A DNA stretch of 64,000 bases, taken from NCBI GenBank assembly GCA_964439835.1, contig CAYTPQ010000012.1:6849-70848 (forward strand). Direction: 5' to 3'. The position numbers were made by a program, and so were the translations under genes. Positions 42,771 through 51,361 of the stretch are shown piece by piece (the stretch's first letter is position 1; each line of letters opens with the position of its first letter). The notes under the pieces were generated by a model. It saw only the letters and a list, made by a program, of their open reading frames with translations. It was not told where the DNA came from and did no database searches. Source of the stretch: JAGNLM01 sp964439835 (GTDB lineage: Bacteria; Pseudomonadota; Gammaproteobacteria; JAABTG01).

Positions 42771-44642
42771 TCAGCCCGCGGGTCGCACCAGCCACAGCGT
42801 CAGTGGCGGCCAGTAGGTGACCACCAGCACGACCGCCACGAGGATGACCAGGTACGGGAGCGTCGCGCGATACACCACCGGCAGCGGGCGGTCGAAGCGG
42901 TACGCGGCAAGGAACAGGTTCTCGCCCATCGGCGGCATCAGGTAGCCCAGCTGCATATTGGTCAGGAACACGACCCCGACGTGGACCGGGTCGAGTCCGT
43001 AAGCGGCGGCCAGCGGCACCAGCAGCGGCACGACGACGATGATCGCCGAGTAGATGTCCATCAGCGCGCCGACCACGATCAGGAACAGGTTGAGCGCCAT
43101 CAGGAACACCTGCGGCGACTCGATCACGTCCCGTAACCACGCCAGCACGTGCATCGGCAGCTCGGCGAGGATCAGATAATTCGTCAGCGCGAGCGCCACG
43201 CCGAGCAGGATCATGAAGCCGCCGATCAGCGTCGCCGCCTGGACGACGACGGCGGGCAGGTCTCGCAGCATGTCTATCTCGCGAAAGATGACGCACTCCA
43301 CGGCGATGGCGTAGACGACGGCGAGGGCCGCCGCCTCGACCAGGGTCGTGTAGCCACCCAGCACGCCCGCGAAGATCAGGACCGGCAGCAGCAACTCCCA
43401 CTTCGCGTTCCAGAAGGCCAGGGCGGCCCGGTGCCCCTGAAACGGCACACGCTGCGCCCCGCCGCGCCAACCGGTGTGGACGCCCCACCCGGCGACCGCC
43501 GCGACCAGCAGCAGGCCCGGTAGCAGCCCACCGAGGAACAGGTCCCGGAGCGAGACCTCCGCGTAGAAGGCGTACAGGATCACCGGCAGGCTGGGCGGGA
43601 AAAGGACCCCGATCGAGCCGGAGACCGTGATCAGGCCGAGCGCGCTCCGCTCGCTGTAGCGCGCCCGCACCAGCATCGGCATCAGCAGGCCGCCGAGGGC
43701 GAGGATGGTGACCCCCGAGGCGCCGGTCAGGGGCGTGAAGAACGCCAGCACCAGCGTCGCGACCGCCGCGAGCCCCCCCGGCGCCCAGCCGACCAACGCG
43801 GTGAACAGCCGCAGCAGGCGGCGGCTCGACCCACCGGCGGAGAGGACCAGGCCGGCGAGCGTGAAGAGGGGGATCGCCGGCAGCATGGGGGAGGTGCTGA
43901 GCCGAAAGCTCTCGCCCGGCACACTCGCCAGGGGAGTCCCGTCGACCCAGACCAGAAGCAGCGCAGCGCCGCCCAGCGCGGCGTAGATCGGCATGCCGAG
44001 CACCGTGGCCACCAGCAGTACCCCGCCGAGCGGCCACGCCAGCGTCGCCGGGTGGTCGGCAAAGAGCCAGCCGAGCAGCAGGGGCGCCAGCAATCCTGCC
44101 GCGACCACTGAACGGCCCCCCGGAGACGGCGAGGCGCGCCAGATGACCCGACCCGCGAGCGCGGCGAAGGCCAGCGGCATGAGGCTGGAGACGGCCCACA
44201 CCGGGATGCCCCAGACCGCGACCTCCCCGTACTCCCGATCCGCTGACACCAGCCGGACACTCGCCAGCAGCAGGGCCGCGGTCACGCCGACGGTCACCAG
44301 GGCCACGCCGACACCGACCGGGCCGCGCCAGCGCGCGGGCAGAAACGAAGCCGTCGCCAGGGACAGGAGCTTGTCGGCACGGGCCGCGAGGCCGGCGCCG
44401 AGGAAGGTCACGGCCAGGGTCAGGTACTGGACCGCCGGCATACTGCCGGCGAGCCCGCCACCCAGCAGCTCCCGACCCACGAGGTCCGCCAGCGGCAGAA
44501 GGACGATGCACGCCAGGGCACTGCCGGCGACGACGTCCTCGACCCGCCAGGCCGAGCGCCCGAGCAGGCTCCCGGGTCGCCGGCGGCCCTCCGGCGGGAT
44601 GGTCGGCCCTCGCGGGTCCACCCGGTCGCCGGCCGGCCTCAT
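42771..44642 (-). CDS. TRAP transporter fused small/large permease (DctQM-like)
   Basis: 623-residue membrane protein joining the two TRAP permease subunits. Residues about 30-180 correspond to the four-helix DctQ subunit, and about 190-623 to the DctM subunit with FFTPLTGASGVTILALGG, SGSIGVLFPPSLPVILYAF, MDIYSAIIVVVPLLVP and LGYLMPPMGENLF. It imports an organic acid or related solute with Na+ or H+. ATG at 44642 overlaps the dctP stop (ATGA). The order tatT-dctP-dctQM is typical of TatT-associated TRAP systems. Confidence 0.92.
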   Translation of the reverse strand: MRPAGDRVDPRGPTIPPEGRRRPGSLLGRSAWRVEDVVAGSALACIVLLPLADLVGRELLGGGLAGSMPAVQYLTLAVTFLGAGLAARADKLLSLATASFLPARWRGPVGVGVALVTVGVTAALLLASVRLVSADREYGEVAVWGIPVWAVSSLMPLAFAALAGRVIWRASPSPGGRSVVAAGLLAPLLLGWLFADHPATLAWPLGGVLLVATVLGMPIYAALGGAALLLVWVDGTPLASVPGESFRLSTSPMLPAIPLFTLAGLVLSAGGSSRRLLRLFTALVGWAPGGLAAVATLVLAFFTPLTGASGVTILALGGLLMPMLVRARYSERSALGLITVSGSIGVLFPPSLPVILYAFYAEVSLRDLFLGGLLPGLLLVAAVAGWGVHTGWRGGAQRVPFQGHRAALAFWNAKWELLLPVLIFAGVLGGYTTLVEAAALAVVYAIAVECVIFREIDMLRDLPAVVVQAATLIGGFMILLGVALALTNYLILAELPMHVLAWLRDVIESPQVFLMALNLFLIVVGALMDIYSAIIVVVPLLVPLAAAYGLDPVHVGVVFLTNMQLGYLMPPMGENLFLAAYRFDRPLPVVYRATLPYLVILVAVVLVVTYWPPLTLWLVRPAG

Positions 44643-45673
44643 CGGGCCGCCGCGCCGGTCTCGGCGGAACGCCGGTACTCCTCGCGGAACCGCAGGGTCT
44701 GGTCGAACAGGTCTGCCGGGCAGAATGCGCCGCGCAGCGCCGGGTAACCCTTCTCGGTCTCGGTGCGCCAGCGGGCGCGGTCGGCCGACGTGAGCGTCAC
44801 TACCGTGAGCCCGCGCGACTGCATCTGTCGGATCGCCTCCTCTTCCGCCCGCCGCCCGGCGTCTCGCAACGACGCCGCGAGCTCCCGCCCGGCGGCGAGC
44901 AGCGAGGGCTGGAGCGAGGCCGGGATACGGCCCCACGCCTCTGCACTCACCACGGTAGCGGCGTTCAGCGTGGCCCAGTTCAGGTCGGTCAGGTGAGTGG
45001 CGATCTGGTAGCTGCGGTCCAGAAGCGCGAACAGCGGCGGCACCGCGATCGCGTCGACCAGCCCGGTCTGCAGCGCGGTCAACATCTCCGTCGCGGGGAG
45101 CGGCACGACGTGCACACCGAAGTCCCGGTAGAGCTTCTCCGTCCTCGGCATGCCCGAGGTAGTGCACAGACGCTGCGCCCGCAGGTCGTCGGGCAGCCGA
45201 ACCGGCCGGCGCGCGAAGAAGCGCACGGTGCCCACAACCGCCCAGTTCAACACTCGAAACCCCTTCTTCTCCAACCTGGCCTCGATCGCGGGCGCCAGGC
45301 GGTCGCGTGCGAAGTCGAGCTGCTCGGCGGTCTCGAACAGCATCGGCACGTTCAGGCAGTCGAAGCTCCCGTCCAGGAGCGGCAGGCCTGCACCGGAGAG
45401 CGTCACCGCATCGATCACCCGCCGCTGGAGCTTGCGCACGAGCTCGTCCTCGCCCCCCAGCACGCCACCGGCATACACGCGCAGCTCTACCGCGCCCTGG
45501 GAGCGCTCGCGCCAGGCCTCGCGGAGCCGCAGGATCGCGTCGTGCCAGATCGAGCCCTCGGGCGCGACCGTGCCGAGCTTGATGACCGTGGCACCCGACG
45601 CGCTCGACGGCAGGACGGCTGCGGCCAGGAGCGCCAGCAGGGCAGCAGTGAAGCGACGAAGCGTCGGGCGCAC
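44639..45673 (-). CDS. TRAP transporter solute-binding protein (DctP family)
   Basis: 344 residues with a signal peptide (LRRFTAALLALLAAAVLPSSASG) and the DctP fold: IKLGTVAPEGSIWHDAILRL, FEVRVYAGG-like ELRVYAGGVLGGEDELV, and VPLPATEMLTALQTGLVDAI. The conserved arginine for carboxylate binding is probably in AQRLCTTSGMPRTEK. Start GTG at 45673 after AGGAG. Delivers the solute in the periplasm to the fused permease. Solute unknown. Confidence 0.92.
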   Translation of the reverse strand: MRPTLRRFTAALLALLAAAVLPSSASGATVIKLGTVAPEGSIWHDAILRLREAWRERSQGAVELRVYAGGVLGGEDELVRKLQRRVIDAVTLSGAGLPLLDGSFDCLNVPMLFETAEQLDFARDRLAPAIEARLEKKGFRVLNWAVVGTVRFFARRPVRLPDDLRAQRLCTTSGMPRTEKLYRDFGVHVVPLPATEMLTALQTGLVDAIAVPPLFALLDRSYQIATHLTDLNWATLNAATVVSAEAWGRIPASLQPSLLAAGRELAASLRDAGRRAEEEAIRQMQSRGLTVVTLTSADRARWRTETEKGYPALRGAFCPADLFDQTLRFREEYRRSAETGAAAR

Positions 45674-45697
45674 GGGTTTGGGCTCCTGGTGGGTCCG

Positions 45698-46684
45698 CTA
45701 TTCGAGGAAGAGCTGCTCGCGCTGCGAGAGCAGCCACCGGGCGCGCCGCTGGGCCAGCGCGTTCGGCAGGCGCGCCTCGGGCTCCGCGCCCGGGTCGACC
45801 GCGAGGGCCTGCCCGAGGGCGCGCTCGAACCCCGCGCGGTCCTGGGCCGGCACGGTCACGGCCTCGGCGTACGCGACGTGGACGCCGGCGCGCCGGCCGC
45901 CGGAGAGCTCGAGCGCCCGGGCGTGGTGCTCCTCGACCCGTGCCCGGTCGCCCGGCCCTGAGCGGGCCGCGTACCATTGCATCGCGAGCTCGTGGAGCGT
46001 GCCCCCCTGCCAGGCCTCGTCGAGCTCGAGCGCACGCACGAGGAGGGCGTCGACCTCCGGCATGCGCGCGAGCATCGCCGGGTCGTGGCGCGCGGTCGAA
46101 ATGGCCAGGGCCAGCGAGGCCGCGCCCGTGTACAGCAGGCCGACGTCGGTCCCCACGTCCTCCCCGCCGGTCGCGCGCAGGGCCTGCTCGGGGGTGCTGC
46201 GCAGGCGCTCCCCGACGCCGGCGTCGGACACCTCCAGGCCGCGCAGCGCGTAGTCGTGCGCGCGCAGGTAGAGCCGGTGGGCCCGGGCGCTCAATGCCCG
46301 CGAGCGCTCCAGGTCGGTCGCGGCCACCTGCTCGGCCTCGAACTGCACGGTCGCGTAGGCGTACAGGAGATAGCCCCGGCTCGCCGCCAGGAGCAGGCCC
46401 CGGTGCCGGGGAGACTCGCCGAGCAGGCTCTCGGTCAGCTTCAGGCTGAAGGGCAAGGCCTCGGTGACCAGCACCACGTCGTCGTCGGTCTCGAAGACCG
46501 ACGGGCCGGAGGCCAGCGCGTCACCGACGGCATTCGCGGCGTAGTGCCGAACGGAGCAGCCGCCGAGAAGGGCAGCCGCTGCGAGAAACGCGGCGAGCCT
46601 CCCAGCCCCCGCGAGAAGACGCCCCGGCGGCCGAGCCGTGAGACCGGGCCGAGGGGTACGACGGGGCGGCGCTTGGCCCGCCAT
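45698..46684 (-). CDS. TatT-like TRAP-associated lipoprotein
   Basis: 328 residues. A long basic N-terminus is followed by a hydrophobic stretch ending in the lipobox ALLGGC (Cys43), so the mature protein is a lipoprotein. The rest is alpha-helical with TPR-like pairs (RAHDYALRGLEV, EVDALLVRALELDEAWQGGTLHEL, ALELSGGRRAGVHVAYAEAV) as in TatT (T-component) proteins, which form trimeric rings that bind DctP. First gene of the operon; 24 bases upstream of dctP. Confidence 0.88.
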   Translation of the reverse strand: MAGQAPPRRTPRPGLTARPPGRLLAGAGRLAAFLAAAALLGGCSVRHYAANAVGDALASGPSVFETDDDVVLVTEALPFSLKLTESLLGESPRHRGLLLAASRGYLLYAYATVQFEAEQVAATDLERSRALSARAHRLYLRAHDYALRGLEVSDAGVGERLRSTPEQALRATGGEDVGTDVGLLYTGAASLALAISTARHDPAMLARMPEVDALLVRALELDEAWQGGTLHELAMQWYAARSGPGDRARVEEHHARALELSGGRRAGVHVAYAEAVTVPAQDRAGFERALGQALAVDPGAEPEARLPNALAQRRARWLLSQREQLFLE

Positions 46685-46920
46685 GGGAGCGTCCTCGCCC
46701 CGCGGACACGGTCGGGGCTCGATGGCTCTGCACTCGAAAATCTAGCCCCGACCGCCCCGCCCGTCCACACAACCGGGCAGGCGATTCGAGGCGCCGGAAC
46801 AACCCGGTGCGACTGCCGGTACTGCCGACCGGGACCTCGTGAGAAACGACTTGCGGGCGGCGTCTGGGCGCCGGTCGGACTCTCGGGCCGGCGATTCGGC
46901 CGCGAGACGAAGGGACGAGG

Positions 46921-47712
46921 TCAGACGGCCGGGCGGGGGCGGCGCGCCGCCCCCCGCCGCTTCGGCCCCTGCCGCTTGAGCTGGTCGACGACCTCGAACA
47001 CCCAGGCCCGGAAACCGATGACCATGCCCATGTTGCGCTTGGTCTCGGGGGGCAGCATGCGGTCGAGCCGCGCCAGGTCCTCCATCTCGCGCACCAGGGC
47101 CTCGACCTTGCGGCTGATGACCGCGCAGGAGGCCTCCGAGAGCTCGCCGGAGGTGTAGCGGAAGGCCTCGTTCGGGCCGTTGAAGGCGGCGTCCAGGAAG
47201 TCGTGGCGGATGAACTCCTCGTAGCGCTGGCGGATCGGGCCGCCAGGGCGCCAGGTGATGTGCTGCGAGACCAGCACCCGCGGGCGGCCGCTCGGCGGGA
47301 TCTGGATGAAGCCGTGGCGCTCCAGCTGTTGCAGATAGCGGCCCGAGCGCCGGTCGGAGATCCCGAAGTCCTTCATCACCTGGTCCGGCGTCCAGCCGTT
47401 CAGCAGCATGTAGAAATAGGTGAGGAGCATCGGGTCTTCGGCCAGCGTGCGCTCCTGCGCGAGCGAGAGCTCCTGCACCTCCTCGCCGGTTTCCTGGGCG
47501 AGCCGGGCCAGCTCGTAGACGCTCATCCCGAGCAGCCCGCAGATCCCCTCGAGCCGTTCCAGGGTGAAGGTGTGCTCGGAGAACACCCGCTTGACGCTCG
47601 ACTCGCTGAGCCCGAGCGCCTGGGCGACCCGGGCGTAGCTCAGTCCCGCCGCCTTCAGGGCACGCTTGAGCGTCGCGACGAGGCGCGCGGCCTCCGGAGC
47701 CCTGGTGCGCAT
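46921..47712 (-). CDS. XRE-family helix-turn-helix transcriptional regulator
   Basis: 263 residues. The N-terminal Cro/C1-type HTH is AGLSYARVAQALGLSESSVK and VFSEHTFTLERLEGICGLLG (residues about 20-60). The middle part contains a second winged-helix-like region (LNGWTPDQVMKDFGISDRRSG). The C-terminal part is helical without a known ligand domain. ATG at 47712 follows GGAGGGA. It is transcribed in the same direction as the DUF2784 gene just upstream (11 bases), so they may be co-expressed. Confidence 0.85.
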   Translation of the reverse strand: MRTRAPEAARLVATLKRALKAAGLSYARVAQALGLSESSVKRVFSEHTFTLERLEGICGLLGMSVYELARLAQETGEEVQELSLAQERTLAEDPMLLTYFYMLLNGWTPDQVMKDFGISDRRSGRYLQQLERHGFIQIPPSGRPRVLVSQHITWRPGGPIRQRYEEFIRHDFLDAAFNGPNEAFRYTSGELSEASCAVISRKVEALVREMEDLARLDRMLPPETKRNMGMVIGFRAWVFEVVDQLKRQGPKRRGAARRPRPAV

Positions 47713-47723
47713 GTCGTCCCTCC

Positions 47724-48113
47724 TCAGCGCCCGGTGAGGGCCGACAGGTTGACCGCGACCCCGGCGAGGGCGGCGAGGTAGAACCCGCGCGCAGTCAGGG
47801 CGTCGATGCTGCCGGGGTCGAGGTCGCGCCGCAGCAGCCGGTCCAGGGCGTACTTCACGTAGGACTCCGGCAGGTCCGTCTGACCGAGCGCGCGCTTCAC
47901 CCGCCAGTGCAGGTCGGTCAGCAGGCAGTAGCCGAACCCGCGGAAGAGGCCGATCCCGAACCAGGACAGGGCGATCAGGCTGACCAGCACCAGGTGCCAG
48001 CCGCGCGTCGCCGGCAGGATCCAGCCGGTCACGCAGAACAGGATCACCGCCGAGTGCAGGACGTGGAACGCGACGTCGGCGGCTTGGAGTGCCTGTGACC
48101 TTGGCGTGTTCAT
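47724..48113 (-). CDS. DUF2784 family membrane protein
   Basis: 129 residues with three to four hydrophobic helices. Hallmarks are FHVLHSAVILFCVTGWILP, FGYCLLTDLHWRVKRALG and LPESYVKYALDRL, as in DUF2784 proteins (small polytopic membrane proteins of unknown function). ATG at 48113 follows GAGG at a fitting distance. Lies 76 bases from the DegT gene end and 11 bases from the regulator gene. Confidence 0.82.
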   Translation of the reverse strand: MNTPRSQALQAADVAFHVLHSAVILFCVTGWILPATRGWHLVLVSLIALSWFGIGLFRGFGYCLLTDLHWRVKRALGQTDLPESYVKYALDRLLRRDLDPGSIDALTARGFYLAALAGVAVNLSALTGR

Positions 48114-48189
48114 GGGTGCCTCGACTGTCGCCGAAACCGGTCCTTCCCCTCTGCGCCTTTGCGCCTCAGCGGTGAACATCCTCGCAGCC

Positions 48190-49452
48190 TCATGCCGCGC
48201 GGGCCGCACCAATCGCCTCGGCGTGCGCCAGCACTTTCCGGAACGCCTCGGCGTACTGATCGAGCAGGGCCGGCGACGCGTTGGGGAACGACGGCAGCCG
48301 CAGCAGCTCCTCACCGACCGCCTCGGTGCGCGGCAGCCGCACGCTCGCGTAGTCGGGCGCCGGCACGTCCGCCGGCAGTCGCGCGATCCCGCGCCAGCGC
48401 CCCTCGGCGAAGATCGGCTGCTGGTGCAGCAGCGGGTAGCGCGGTGCGCTGACCCGGCAGCCCTCGGCCCGCAGCGCCTCGATTAGCCGGTCGAGCGGCA
48501 GCGCGACGCGGCCCGGCCGCGCGCGGACGATGAACTCGAAGTAGGTCCGGCGGATGTGGGCCGGAGGCAGGAAGGTGTCGAAGCCGAGCGGCTCCAGCTG
48601 GCGCGAGAGGTACTCCAGGTTTGCCGCGCGGCGGGCGTTGCGCTCCGCGAGGTGGCGGAGCTGCACCCGGGCGACCGCCGCTGAGAGCGGCGCCATCCGG
48701 GTCTTGATGCCGAAGCTGGTGGCGGCGAAGCGGCGTGCCGGGCCCTCCAGCTCGATGATGCGGGTGATGTCCCCGAGGCACACGGCCCGCTCGTAGAGAC
48801 GCTCGTCGTCGCAGAGGAACACGCCGCCCTCCCCGGCCGGGGCGAGCTTGTCGCCCTGCAGGCTGAACACCGAGACGTCGCCGAGGCTGCCGCAGGGCCG
48901 ACCGCGCCAGCTCGCGCCGTGGGCGTGGGAGGCGTCCTCGACGATGCGCAGCCCGTGGCGCTCGGCAACCGCGCGGATCTCGGTCATCCGTGACGGCAGC
49001 CCCCAGAGGTGCACCACCACGATCGCCCGGGTGCGCGGCGTGACCTTCGCCTCCAGGTCCTGCGGGTCGAGGCCGAGCCGCTCGGGCTCGCTCTCGCAGA
49101 ACACCGGCACCGCGCCGACCCAGAGCATCGGCACCACCGAGGCCCAGAAGGTGGCGGACGGCACCAGCACCTCGTCGCCGGGCTCCAGGCCGATGGCGAA
49201 GAAGGCCGCGAGCAGCGCGGCGGTGCCGTTGTTGTGGGCCAGCGCGAAGCGCCGGCCGGCGAAGGCCGCGTAGTCGGCCTCCAGCGCCCGGGTGACCGGG
49301 TGGGTCGAGAGGTTGCCGTCGCGGATCACTTGCAGCACCGCTTGCTCGTCCTCCCCGGTGAGCAGCGGCCAGCGATTGGCCTCGGTCTGATCCAGGGTCA
49401 CGGCCGGCGTGCCGCCGAGGATGGCGGGGCGGCCTCTGGGCGTACGGTTCAT
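48190..49452 (-). CDS. DegT/DnrJ/EryC1/StrS family PLP-dependent protein
   Basis: 420 residues. Fold-type I PLP enzyme of the sugar aminotransferase family: NNGTAALLAAFFAIGLEPGD, VPSATFWASVVPML, RIVEDASHAHGASWRGR and the PLP lysine in SVFSLQGDKLAPAGEGG. Typical role is amination of a nucleotide-linked keto-sugar for surface polysaccharide; alternatively a sugar dehydratase-like member. ATG at 49452 follows GAGGTGAGCC. It is 19 bases downstream of a GlpD-like flavoprotein gene, an unusual partner. Confidence 0.88.
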   Translation of the reverse strand: MNRTPRGRPAILGGTPAVTLDQTEANRWPLLTGEDEQAVLQVIRDGNLSTHPVTRALEADYAAFAGRRFALAHNNGTAALLAAFFAIGLEPGDEVLVPSATFWASVVPMLWVGAVPVFCESEPERLGLDPQDLEAKVTPRTRAIVVVHLWGLPSRMTEIRAVAERHGLRIVEDASHAHGASWRGRPCGSLGDVSVFSLQGDKLAPAGEGGVFLCDDERLYERAVCLGDITRIIELEGPARRFAATSFGIKTRMAPLSAAVARVQLRHLAERNARRAANLEYLSRQLEPLGFDTFLPPAHIRRTYFEFIVRARPGRVALPLDRLIEALRAEGCRVSAPRYPLLHQQPIFAEGRWRGIARLPADVPAPDYASVRLPRTEAVGEELLRLPSFPNASPALLDQYAEAFRKVLAHAEAIGAARAA

Positions 49453-49471
49453 GGCTCACCTCCTCTTCGCT

Positions 49472-50974
49472 TCACACCGCCGCGAGCAGCGTGTCGAAGC
49501 GGGTACGGACGTCGTCCACATACTCGTTCACCCAGCGTGCGGCCAGCGCCTCGTCGCCGCGGGCGATAGTCGACGCGACCGAACGGATCCCGGGCAAGTG
49601 CTCGTCGCGGGTCCCGAGCCCGCCCCGCGGCAGCCACTGGGCGATGTTGGTCCGCCGCCGCAGGTAGTCCGCGAGCGTGTGGCAGGACTCGTGGTCCCGG
49701 CACCAGGTGGCCGAGGGCACGGGGTCCTGGAGACCCGGGAAAGGCGCGAGGTCCGGCTCGACCGCGGCCCCTTCGCTCTCGCTTGTCGGGAGGCACCCCA
49801 GGCCGAGCATCCCGGCCAGCGCCGCCATGGCCTCGCGGGCCACGGTCAGCGCCCCCGTGAACTTGCCCCCGTAGACGCTGACCAGTCGCCGCCGGACGTC
49901 GCGCACGACGTGGTGCGCGCGGGAGAGCTCGAGCGGATAGCGCTCCGCCCGGTAGCCGGCGGGGACCGCCAGCGGCCGCAGGCCCACCCGGACCGACACC
50001 ACCTCCCCCGCGTCGACCGGACGGGCGAGGGTCTTCTCCGCGCGCTCCAGCAGAAAGGCGACATCCTCGGCCGTCGCCTCGAAGCCATCCTCGATGCGCT
50101 CGACCGCGGTCTCGGTCGGTCCCCAGAGGGCCACCGGCCCCCAGGGGACGTAGGTCAGGACGTCCCGGTGCTGGCCCATGTCGACGACCAGGTGGGTGCG
50201 GTGCTCCGGGTGGCGGCGCAGACCCAGGTACACGCCTTTGCTGAGGGCGTGGCGGTAGGGGGAGTTCACGCCGAGCAGGCCGTTGACCCAGTCCGTCCAC
50301 ACCCCGGCGCAGTTGACGACCGCGCGGGCGGAGACGGTGACCCGCTCGCCGCCGAGCGTGTCGCGCAGACTCAGCGCCCAGCGGCGCCGGTCACCCCGAT
50401 ACTCGCCGCCCTCCAGGGCGCAGTAGTTGAGGGCGGTCTGGCCGTCCGCCGGTGCCGTGAGCCAGTGCAGCACGAAGCGGCAATCGGACGGACCGAGCGC
50501 GCCCTCCTGGTACAGGACCGAGTCGCCGCCGTAGTCCGGTCTGAGCAGCGCGGCCTCGTCGTAGTCCCGCTCCCGTCTCGGCGGCTCGCGCCGGCAGAGG
50601 CCGAGAAGCCAGTAAAGGTAGGTCCCGAGCAGCACCAGCCCGGCCGAGCGTCCACCCTCGCGTGAGGGCACGTAGCGCAGGTGCGCCGGCCGCACCCACG
50701 CCCCCATCTCGCGCAGCAGCTGATCGCGCGCGAGCGACAGACCCATCACGGTGAGCAGGTGCAGCTGTTGCAGGTACAGCAACCCGCCCCAGACTAGCAT
50801 CCCCGAGGCCTGGCTGGTCCCGCCGGCGAAGTCGCCACGGTCCACCAGCAGGACCCGCAGCCGCGAGCCCCGCAGGAGGTGGTAGAGGGCGGCACCGTTG
50901 ACGCCGCCGCCGACGATCACCGCGTCGAAGTCGGCGTCGCGGGTCGTGCGAAGGAGGTCGGGGCGGGGGTCCAT
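49472..50974 (-). CDS. FAD-dependent oxidoreductase, glycerol-3-phosphate dehydrogenase family
   Basis: 500 residues. FAD-binding AVIVGGGVNGAALYHLL, LLVDRGDFAGGTSQASGMLV, NCAGVWTDWVN and GGKFTGALTVAREA belong to the GlpD/GlpA family. Divergence in the substrate region (WGGLLYLQQLHLL in place of the family's HGGLRYL) suggests a substrate other than glycerol 3-phosphate. It is upstream of, and probably co-transcribed with, the DegT-type gene; no glpK or glpF is near. No ribosome site is evident at the ATG. Confidence 0.82.
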   Translation of the reverse strand: MDPRPDLLRTTRDADFDAVIVGGGVNGAALYHLLRGSRLRVLLVDRGDFAGGTSQASGMLVWGGLLYLQQLHLLTVMGLSLARDQLLREMGAWVRPAHLRYVPSREGGRSAGLVLLGTYLYWLLGLCRREPPRRERDYDEAALLRPDYGGDSVLYQEGALGPSDCRFVLHWLTAPADGQTALNYCALEGGEYRGDRRRWALSLRDTLGGERVTVSARAVVNCAGVWTDWVNGLLGVNSPYRHALSKGVYLGLRRHPEHRTHLVVDMGQHRDVLTYVPWGPVALWGPTETAVERIEDGFEATAEDVAFLLERAEKTLARPVDAGEVVSVRVGLRPLAVPAGYRAERYPLELSRAHHVVRDVRRRLVSVYGGKFTGALTVAREAMAALAGMLGLGCLPTSESEGAAVEPDLAPFPGLQDPVPSATWCRDHESCHTLADYLRRRTNIAQWLPRGGLGTRDEHLPGIRSVASTIARGDEALAARWVNEYVDDVRTRFDTLLAAV

Positions 50975-51361
50975 GGTGGCCGTGCCCTGCGTTGCGTCCT
51001 GATTTCAGTGTCGGCGCCAACGGTTCGGGTTTCAAGTCCTCCTTGCCGTGGTATTGGATTTCGATACCTTCGGCGCAAGCCGGTGGGCGCGCCGCACTGG
51101 ATTGACGGCAGTCGAGGTGAGGTTCGTGTCTCCCGACCCTGTCGGCCATGCGACCGAACGAGCGAGGGCGACCGGACGGCCCCCGGCAAGCGCGGAGGTT
51201 TCCTGATCCCGGTCAACAGCGCCGCAGTCCGGAATCAACGATCCGGGGCTAGTCTTTCAAGTACAGGGACAGGAGTCGCTGCGAGCAGCAACCCACGAGG
51301 GCTGCTCATCGACCCCGGCGTGGGCCTGCCTTCGGCAGCCATCCCCGCGGAGGGTGCGGGA
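50975..51361. other. Divergent intergenic region upstream of the type I secretion cassette
   Basis: 387 bases between the GlpD-like gene (minus) and the giant repeat protein (plus). No gene recognised, although the plus frame of the repeat protein stays open through it. Promoters for both directions are expected here; no operator was recognised. Confidence 0.5.

Noticed and set aside
49472..50974. Assignment as canonical glycerol-3-phosphate dehydrogenase glpD
   Set aside because: Family motifs are present but the substrate-region motif differs and no glp genes are near, so no gene symbol is given.
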